In this document: positions 55,791 to 64,000 of the stretch, in pieces
How the letters are laid out: each line of letters opens with the position of its first letter
Position numbering within the stretch: the first letter of the stretch is position 1
Source of the DNA: Chrysaora quinquecirrha
Taxonomy: Eukaryota > Cnidaria > Scyphozoa > Semaeostomeae > Pelagiidae
NCBI GenBank assembly: GCA_014526335.1
Contig: JACTAT010000042.1
Span: forward strand, 445,541 to 509,540
Length of the DNA: 64,000 bases
Direction of reading: 5' to 3'
Notes under the pieces: model-generated
Told to the model about the DNA's origin: nothing
Seen by the model: only the letters and a program-made list of their open reading frames with translations
The model's database searches: none
Program-made: the position numbers and the translations under genes

Positions 55791-58047
55791 TCTTTTAAAT
55801 GTTAGATAACCCTTCATCTCGATGACATATTTGTTTCAGCCGACTACTTTTCCTTTTCCATTGGAAAGAAAATCGCAGAATCAGGAAAAGGTTACCGTCA
55901 CACGGGCACTGACCGGAGGAAGGTCAGTTAAAACAAAGGAAAATCTTTTGCAACACCCAAGACATGCCTATTTTTCATTGTTTAGTGAGGAAGGTTTTCA
56001 GCTAGGGATTTTTTTGTCTTGAGGAAGGTTGAACGGTTTTCTGAGCTCTGGAAAATCGAACAGAAAGATTTGTCACTTGCGTCGGCGTGAAAGTTGCTTT
56101 AGACATGGTACTCATTGCCTCAGCTTATGTTTCTGAAACTGAAACATGGAAGTGTAAGAAGGAAGGTCAGATCAAAGCTAGGAGGCATATGTAGCAGTGG
56201 TAGCTCATATAATGAAAGGACTACTAGCTTATTCTTACTTAAACTTTTTGTGAAAAATTTGACAAAATCAAACTACACTCGTAAATTGAGCAACCGCTTC
56301 TAAACTCTAAACTCTTCAAATGTTTCTAAATGCATTTCCAAATTCTTCATAAAAGAAATGACAAAAAGATATGTGTGGTATAGTATTTAATTTTTTTAAT
56401 CTGGAAATTATTTCAAATCTATTTTCAATAGAGCTTTATTACGATATCCAATATCCAAAAATAACATAATTCTAAATGATACCAAAATATTGCATCTTTT
56501 CGATATTAGAATTTCATCGAAAGACGAAAATTAAAATTGTACAAAAGATAAAAATCTTAATCTCAACAAGTTATTAGACTGGGGTTACCAGTTGATGAAC
56601 AATGATGTATCATTGAAATTGTGTTGAATTCTTCTAGAAACGAATTCTGTAAAACAAGAAAAACGACTGTAACGACTAATTGCGCAAGTAATGACTGATT
56701 TGCTTGCTGCCTAAGGGACCACAGAATAGCAATAGGTAAGCAAAGCAGTATGAACCTGATTTTATATTAATTCCCAAAAAACTCAGACAAAAAATTGTCG
56801 GACGTTTTATTTTTGGACGATTAAATTCGGATGCAAAATTTGCAATTTTGGACAAATTTCGGATAAAATTTCGGACAAAATAAAATGACATTTCCGACGA
56901 AATTCTAGAGAAGTTTTGTCTTTCCTTTTTATTCAATGCACAGTACCAACAATTATTCATCGCTTTTAATCAAAATAGAAGTGTTAGTGTCAAGTCAGTC
57001 AGCACCTTTATCAGAGTCAAGTTCAATGAATCTTTAATGGCAGTGACATTCTTGGACAGGTAAAGGTTTTGGATGGTAAAATTTTTGGACAATAAAATTT
57101 TCGGACTCCCAGTTTGTCCAAAAACTTAACCGTCCAAAATATCTGGGAATAAATGTACTACACCTATGATATATTTTTTATCTTTTCCTGGAGTTACGGA
57201 GAGCTAGCGATTATCCTTAACTTAACGGCGGATTTGACTTTGATGGGAGTCAAAAACCCCGTAATATAGATTTCAAGAGGCTTAAAGTCTGGTTTTCCCG
57301 ACTATCGCAAGATTTATTAGACGAATTTATCACGGACCGTAATATTTAATGAAAACGAATCACGACCCAATTGCAGAAAACGTGCAAGTTCAATCAATCC
57401 CAACTGTGACCATCGCTACTCCATCAACGATCGCTTCCCGAACATCTTACTAGACATGTGTTAGCTATAAAAACTACATTTCTATATACATAAAGAAAGA
57501 TCATCGGTATAATATAATCGTTCTATCGGATATATCGACTAGAAAGACTGCATAAATAAAGGGGGCAATATGTGTCCCAGGTGGCCTACATCTGCAGCCA
57601 AATGATGCCACCGTGCGAGGCAGTTGATTTCTATTGGTATCAGCTAGTTGTAAACCTAGCTATTTTATCTCCAACTTAAAAGAAAGTGATTGAAAAAATA
57701 GGCAGACCAGTTTAAGCACTAACTGTATTACAGAAGGAGTCGCAAACAGACAATGGAGAATGGCACTATTTTAGGCTACGTTTATGGTGACGGGTGGTTT
57801 ATATGATATCCGAGTCAAATGGATCCGAAATGATTTGATACCGGATTCGTCTTGCTTTTACGTGATGATAACGAATACGGTATGAAGTGAATATGTTAAG
57901 AGATGATGTGTAATTACTCCAAACCGATATGATAGCATAACAGATCGATAACGAGTTCGCATTTTCGACGCTGACTTGCAAGTCAATGCTTTGAGAATCG
58001 CGTAGTGTAACAATGTGTTAAATAATGATGTTTCTTAACAATTTTAC
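55791..58047. other. Intergenic, with a second TTTCGGAC element
   Basis: 56775-57150 repeats the TTTCGGAC/TTTGGAC words of 28738-29235. Otherwise I see no recognisable gene. A plus-strand frame at 55822-56022 follows a fair acceptor (TTTGTTTCAG) but is not recognised. Confidence 0.4.
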
Positions 58048-58128
58048 CTCATCCTGATTGGCCGTGGAATGGCTCATTTGACTCAACTCTGACACAATTT
58101 GATGGCTTTGATTTACCAGTTCCAAAGT
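58048..58128 (-). CDS. Orphan candidate exon of unknown gene
   Basis: Exactly 81 bases between a good acceptor (TTGCTTTGCAG) and donor (GAG/GTAAAA), open in one frame as 27 residues, TLELVNQSHQIVSELSQMSH onward, with coiled-coil-like composition. If it belonged to AP4B1, the phase after exon 60709 would put it in a frame with a stop, so another exon or another gene is required. Confidence 0.4.
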
Positions 58129-58994
58129 CTGCAAAGCAAGGAAAACAATGAATATATGAAACAAACATTAAATTGTTTCATATACTAAACCATTTCAAAT
58201 TGCATGCAACGTAAAAATGAAGCACTAAAATTGATACATTTACATAGATTGGCTCAAAATTTGAGAAACACTATTTTATTTGTACACACTTTATATAAGA
58301 AATCATCGGTCTGACAAAAAAAGCAGACCTCTAGCTAAATAATTTCCGTATAGTTATATCCTAATTACAAATTTTTCTGAAATTTTTCTCAGGTAAATTT
58401 CATCTAATTAGAAATCTTGAAATATCACTAGACTTTCTAAAAGATCAGATATATTGCTGTAACGAAAAAATTGTGACAGATGTTGTGACACTCTTTAGCT
58501 CTTAATATGGTCTTTCATAGTTTAAGCTTCTTTGACATCTTTGAAGAAGGGGTTTTTTGTTATAAGGGCATCGTTTCTTCTGAAAGGTAATTAGAGTAAA
58601 TACAGTGTTGAGGACAGTAAATTTCCAAAATACGAGTGCGCGAAAGTTTGTTCCAGCACCCGGTTCCAGCACAAGTTTTTTTAACAGGAGATTCGCAAAT
58701 GTTTAGCACAGAAAAAACAATTTTCAGAAACTTTGTTCAAATAAAGGCTTTACACGGCGATTTCGTGTCTAATAATCATGAAATGTTGAGATAAATAAAA
58801 TATCATGTCGGAAATCTCGTTAAAACATTCAAATTTGTCGTTTATCCCATAAAACACAATGATTGAGAAGCGCAAAAGTTTTTTTCCGCGAAATTTCCCC
58901 ATCTTTCCTGATTCGCGAAAGTTAATTCCAAAAATTTCGTGTTTTTTCCGAGTCGCTGAATTTTCTTCCTGCGGAAGTTTACACACATAATTGA

Positions 58995-59505
58995 CACTTA
59001 AGGCGGGCGCAAACCGTGCCAACATTGTTGGCCAACATGTTGGCTAGAAATAGATGAACATGTTGGTTAGGTTTACCATACCATCATTACATCTGAGCTG
59101 TTTTGGGTTGCTGACGTCATCTACAAATGATCTTGTGCAAACCATGGCTGAAAGGAGGCAGCTGTTTGTTTATTGCTCGCTCTTTTGGTTGACGACAAGA
59201 TAAAAAAATACTCGTAGCCAATTCAAACCGCCAGCTTAAATCTATTTCTCACTCAAGGACTCCTAAATAACGATGGAAATTGAAAATGTTGTGCCAACAT
59301 GTTGACGAAACAAAAGAAACCGTACCAAGACAATTTTGCTCAAATCGATGAAAGTGTTGGCCAACATTTTTAAACATATTTTATTCGTTAACAACATGTT
59401 GTTTGTTTGGACGACATCGTTAGCAAACCGTGCCAAAATGTTGGCCTACAACTGTTGGCGGCGAAGTTGGCCAACATTTTGGCACGGTTTGCGCCCGGCT
59501 ATACA
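58995..59505. mobile_element. Inverted-repeat element with GTTGGCCAACATGTTGGC words
   Basis: Left end GGGCGCAAACCGTGCCAAC, right end TTGGCACGGTTTGCGCCC, an exact inverted pair of about 18 bp. GTTGGCCAACAT-type words recur about eight times near both ends. No coding. Confidence 0.75.
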
Positions 59506-60708
59506 CACAGCTCTTCATTAAAAAGAAAGGAATTCGAAAACGTTGTAGTGTTAACGGGAAATATTAGAAAACATTGATTTTTGTTCATCTTGTCATCTTT
59601 GAGTGTTGTTCCATAATATTATCGCAGGATTATTAAGTATTTGTCACCTTGTTTACATCTGTTTTGAGGCAACGATAATAGAACATGGCTCTGTCATGCA
59701 CATCCATATTTAAGTCATCATCTAAGAGTAACAAACAATTAACATAGTAACATAATTATTCATCCGCTTTAGTTATAGTTTGTTGAAAGGTTAAAACAAC
59801 CCAAAAACTAAAGCTGCGCATCACCAACCAAGGATTGCCAAGACCGATGCTGAAATGCTTATCCCTTGCAGTGAGACTGGTGTTACCATTGACAGTAAGT
59901 GGAACTGAGCGCAGGATCTATTGATAAGAGGACGACGTCTAGTACACTATACCGCTAAACGTTAAGCTTGTAAAAGAGGAATGAAAATCTTAGGGATATT
60001 CAAAATGAAAAGTAACACAACTAAAAAGTTTATCAGACGAGGAAAACAGGGACACTGAAAGATATAACCCAACTGTTGCACAGTATTATACAAACAATAG
60101 TGTTCCAGTATTAAATAGCGTACACAAAGAAGAAAGAAGATGGCGCATAGGCCTACGTAAATTAAAACTACCTCCTAAAAGAAAAACTGCACTGTTTTCC
60201 TCGTTCGTGCAACAGAGCTCATTTCCTTACATCGCAACACTGACTGTTCTCTTAAGGGTGCGAGTCGTTATAAGGCAACAAACGTTGCTTGTGGGGTTAC
60301 ATTGTTCTAATCATTATTGGCCAATCATCATTGATAACAGAAAGAATTAGCCAATCAGATGCAAGACGAGTTAAGGGTATAACCTTATTTATTTATTAAG
60401 GATACACGATCTTTATATCTATTCTTGGCAAGTTACATGTAGGTTAACAGTGTCAGGCACAGTAGATTTATCCGAGTTTATCTAGGGCATTTTTCAGATG
60501 CAATTTCTATTGTTTTATCCATGGCTATCTATCATCCATTTTCAAAGAGGCTGCCAAAAATTTCTTATACCATTGTTTCTTATTTTCGATTTGAGGCTTA
60601 GTGTATAGGTTAAGTTTATTATGGTCTAGCTACAAGGATGGTCTATGTCTGGGTAACAAAAATACAAGCAATAAAAGGCTAAAGAAGAAACAACTAGCCA
60701 ATTATTAC
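59506..60708. other. No exon recognised
   Basis: The next AP4B1 exon (expected to encode the RDR-Y-YRLL helix) should lie to the left of 60709, but I could not find it here or further left. Confidence 0.35.
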
Positions 60709-63682
60709 CTATCAAAACTTCGAAAATTCTTCCAAGGAGATTTTGACACTCTGAGGGTGTTTTGAAGAACAATTTTAAACCAGCATTCAATAACTGTAGT
60801 TTTATTTCAGCAGAATCTTCTTCACTGAGATTTTCAACAATATTTTCTAGTAAATAAGGGCTACTGTTGATTTCCTGTTAGAAAAAATTATAAATTAGTA
60901 CTTCGATGTCCTGAAAATCACATTTACTTCGATTTGAAGCCACCTTGTTTTAAATTCCCCCTCTAAAAATTTCATTATATAAAAAACGCCTCCCTGCTTA
61001 AAATACCCCTTTTTAAGAAAGTACTCTTTTTTTAATAAGCAACTTGACTTTCGTCCAGCCCTCAAAGTTGCTTAAAATTTTAGACATTTCAGCCTTCAAA
61101 GGTGCTTAAACGTTGCTTAACATTTTTTGTACCTACTAACCACCACTGACTTCGCGGGTCAAAATCGTCATCTGTTAGGCCTACAACATGATTTTTGGGA
61201 GACAGTAAGTGGAAAAACGTTAGCTAACGAATTTCAACATGCAAAACATAAGAACTAAGAACAATTTCCTAACACAAGAAAGAGAATAAGCTTGGTTGTT
61301 TGATATCATAGTCGCTTACACTAATTCAATTGAGCCCTCAAGTTGCTTAATGTTAAGGTCAGTTCAGCCCTAGTTGCTTATTGAGCGGTTGATTATTAAA
61401 AAAAAGTGTACCCTATTAAAAAAGAGCATTTAATCGAATACATAACCCATTTACTCTTTAAATTTTCATGAATTTGGAAAGGTGAAAATTTCGCCTAGGA
61501 AGAAAAATTATGTAAACAGAAAGATCACGATTACCTCTCCGAATTCCCCTAGAATCCAAATAACGGCAGCTTTACCAGATGGATGATCAGCAGCAATATT
61601 CCAATAATCATTGATTCTAGAAATAACGTAACTTGAATATTTCCGATGTTTTGCCAATAAATCTAAAAAAAAGCAATATTAAGTAGGATTAAAAAAAAAT
61701 TAGCTGAAATAGTTTAAGCATCAGCGGCCCCAAATTTGAAGTAAGAATTATCAGTAGTTACCAGATACTATTAAAGCCCCATCAATCCCCTTTCTTTCGA
61801 ATCCCTCATCTGCAATAAGCACGCCTGTCTATTTAGAACCTTCTATTCCAGCCACTTATTTTTTAGAATAGGTTTTTAGCTTAGATGTTTTTTATAGCTT
61901 TTTTTATTGCTATAAAAAACATTGCAACTCTCTACAGTATCTTGTCGGCATTAAAACTTTTGTAATATCTTTCTTGATCAGCAAAAACAAAGAATGCCCG
62001 GGTTCTAAATGAGCCTCCATGAAACAGAAATTCGTGGGATTAACAATATCGTCCGTTGTACGGTGTCTGCTTTATGCGAGTTTGTTGTCACAAAGAAGTA
62101 ATCCTCGAGATCAAAATAATTATCCGTTGTTCGGAGGTGTCTTACTATGGCGGTCTCTGCTACTTGGTACTCGCCCCTCAATTTATAGTCTTCTAAAATC
62201 TTCCAAAAGCAAATAAGCAATCCCAGAGGGCTTAAAAGAGCTTTTACAGAAATCTGACATCTGCAGGCTCCTGGTCTCTCCTCCACCTGTTTACAAGCAT
62301 GACAATTGTTCTGGGAATCAGGTACACTCGAAACTAGCAGTGCATAGCATATGCATCGTTAAATACTATTCTCGTCATGTTTCAAAGGAGACAAAAGGGA
62401 GAAACAAACAGTCAAGCAAAACTTATCATGAGCATTCGAACACTTGTGGCAAACACTGTAATACCAAAACTCAATATTCGAGCTAGAAGGAATATAGAAA
62501 AAGGATGCCTTCGTTTCTTACGCCTGTGTGCCACAAAAGTTGGAGATGTACTACAATCATTTTTATGAGAAAGTTCCTTTAAGAAACTGCACCAGCTTTT
62601 ATCGTGACAGCCTTTTTAAGCTCTTCTTGAATAGACTAGCAACTTGAACCTAACAAACATAATTTCTTTTGTCGCATAATTTTTGATGTTTTAATGTGTG
62701 GTTTTCAAATATGATAATTCAAACTAGAATAGTTTCATTCTTGAGAATATAATGTAGTCTTCGAAAGAACTTTCATGGTTATGTCATCCATTTCATATGG
62801 GTTAAGTAATGTCTCCTGTCACATAGGGGTACTAGGCTCGTACTAGATCCTTCTGAAGTCAAGAGTCACTTTTGTAAAGCAGCCAGTTCGTGAATTGTTG
62901 AAATTGGAAAAAGACGCTCAACCAGTATTGTGATTTCTTCTAGCGGGGCTAGGCCCTTCCGCCTAGTGCTCATCAACTCTTTCTCTCTCTCAATACAAAA
63001 GAACCTATAAATGCTTACATCAATTAACTTTAAAACAGCGTTTACTGTGTCGAAACATAAGAAATTCTACTAAAATTGATGGAACAAAGTTTCTTTTGAA
63101 AATGAGAGAAATTAAGCCCCGTTTAAACGGCCCAAAATTCCACACGACTTCAATGCTGGATCAACTTTCACACAACTTCAACTTTTTCTTCACTCTATAT
63201 ATCGACATTTCTGATGTTGGGAGAAATACTTGCTGGAGGTCAAAGAGGTTGAATGAGCACGTCCAACATATTCATTGTTTGGGGGTGTGAGAGGGAACGT
63301 TTGAGGAAACTTTTGGTCAATTGAGCACCCAAAAAAACCTTGCTGGGTTACATGTTTGGTGAAGTGTTTGCTTGTTCGAACCACCTCTGCATTTATTCGC
63401 CCAACACTCGAAAACATTGCTGTGTAAATGTTGAATGAAATGTTGGAACGTTGAAACGGGGCTTCATGTTGCTATCATCAAATGTATAACTGAAAAACAG
63501 CAGTGGCTGTACCTCTGATAGCTTCAAATATATGAGGTGTAATATGATCAAGTTCCAGTTTTAGCAAAGATATCAGCGTTTCCAAAGTAAATTGTGCAGC
63601 AAAGGGGTAGTTTGTTCCAATTTTTCCAATACAAGCGACAGAGTGACTACCGATAACAGTATCAACGTCGACAGCATATTGC
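60709..63682 (-). CDS. AP4B1: AP-4 complex subunit beta (AP4B1), three internal exons
   Basis: AP-4 is a clathrin-independent adaptor at the trans-Golgi network that exports cargo such as ATG9A; beta-4 provides the long trunk solenoid. Exons: 63513-63682 (QYAVDVDTVIGSHSVACIGK, then HITPHIFEAIR), 61535-61662 (LLAKHRKYSSYVISRI, GKAAVIWILGEFGE) and 60709-60874 (SSPYLLENIVENLSEED, FFKTPSECQNLLGRIFEVL). Phases match between all three. The last exon resembles vertebrate beta-4 (PYVLEDFVENV...RPAECQDMLGRLL) more than beta-1/2. The 5' half lies beyond the right edge; the 3' exons were not found. AP-4 is lost in flies and nematodes, which argues against those groups. Confidence 0.85.
61022..61410. mobile_element. 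TA-flanked MITE, word TTGCTTA, intact reference copy
   Basis: Starts TACTCTTTTTTTAATAAGCAAC and ends TTATTAAAAAAAAGTGTA. Shows the uninterrupted ACTGACTTCGCGGGTCAAAA where the copy at 30274 is split. It lies in AP4B1 intron, between 60874 and 61535. Confidence 0.8.
63112..63466. mobile_element. Inverted-repeat element, GCCCCGTTTAAACG ends
   Basis: AAGCCCCGTTTAAACGG at the left is answered by CGTTGAAACGGGGCTTC at the right. CCAACATT/ACACAACTTCAAC-like words recur inside. It lies in the AP4B1 intron between 61662 and 63513. Confidence 0.65.
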
Positions 63683-63804
63683 CTAAAAGAAAGTATGAGA
63701 ATATAAATAACATACCTTGTGTAAACATGTTTTGTTATCATCATTTTCATTATTATTATTAATGACAGAAAAAGCACATATTTAATCTGTAGTTAATGCA
63801 CCTA

Positions 63805-63930
63805 AGAGGGCTGGGTCTAACTGCTATGCATGCCGGTCATAGCATGCAATACCTGAAAGTGGGCGTAAACTTCCAAACGATGAGAAGAGGACTGGGTCTA
63901 ACTGCTATGCATTGCGGTCCTGGCTTGTGA
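63805..63930. repeat. Two-copy tandem duplication, about 80 bp
   Basis: CTGGGTCTAACTGCTATGCAT occurs in direct order at about 63810 and 63890, with further shared sequence (GCGGTC, GTGGGCG). Short local duplication. Confidence 0.6.
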
Positions 63931-64000
63931 TGTGGGCGCAACCTCACGAAAGAAGCATGTGTAAATTCTTTCAATAGTGAAATCTTCCATGTTACATGCT

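Noticed and set aside
62377..62568. 63-codon basic plus-strand frame in AP4B1 intron
   Set aside because: Too short, no signal peptide, no similarity recognised.
1..64000. CRISPR array, prokaryotic operon or integrated virus
   Set aside because: Spliced eukaryotic genes throughout; tandem repeats lack regular unique spacers; no capsid, integrase or polymerase genes other than LINE and Penelope remnants.

Overview
This is nuclear DNA from an animal: AT-rich, with intron-split genes, GT-AG introns plus at least two U12-type introns, a CR1/L2-like LINE remnant, Penelope-like retroelement remnants and very many short inverted-repeat elements. Gene content (RAB5, VPS25, AP-4 beta, UBE4A, PET117) is general metazoan. 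The repeat families and a secreted Cys-rich gene suggest an invertebrate, perhaps a cnidarian, but I cannot fix the taxon from the sequence.

Layout, left to right. 1.8-4.3 kb: 5' exons of a UBE4A-like ubiquitin ligase (minus). 7.6-8.2 kb: two-exon secreted acidic protein (minus). 8.8-10.6 kb: 5'-truncated LINE (minus). 11.7-14.8 kb: three-exon secreted Cys-rich preproprotein (minus), whose introns hold three inverted-repeat elements. 15-21.5 kb: repeats only. 21.6-23.0 kb: protein with one filamin repeat (plus), carrying two one-base frameshifts. 24.0-31.8 kb: complete six-exon VPS25 (minus), head to head with single-exon PET117 (plus), start codons 70 bp apart. 33.8-39.2 kb: secreted transcobalamin-like/DUF4430 gene (plus). 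39.6-40.2 kb: Penelope-like remnant. 42.7-49.9 kb: complete seven-exon RAB5 (minus), whose introns hold an 18-bp minisatellite and a second Penelope remnant. 53.0-55.8 kb: polypurine satellite. 60.7-63.7 kb: three exons of AP-4 beta (minus, running off the right edge).

RAB5, VPS25 (ESCRT-II) and AP4B1 all act in endosomal/TGN membrane traffic; UBE4A and PET117 are housekeeping genes. Co-location is probably incidental.

The most unusual property is the repeat landscape. Many unrelated-looking short elements share one design: terminal inverted repeats plus a short word repeated many times inside. In one TA-flanked group the word differs between members, yet the copy in the terminal repeat and the internal copies change together. 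Exon boundaries were assigned by eye from splice sites, phase and remembered family similarity; no alignment was run.
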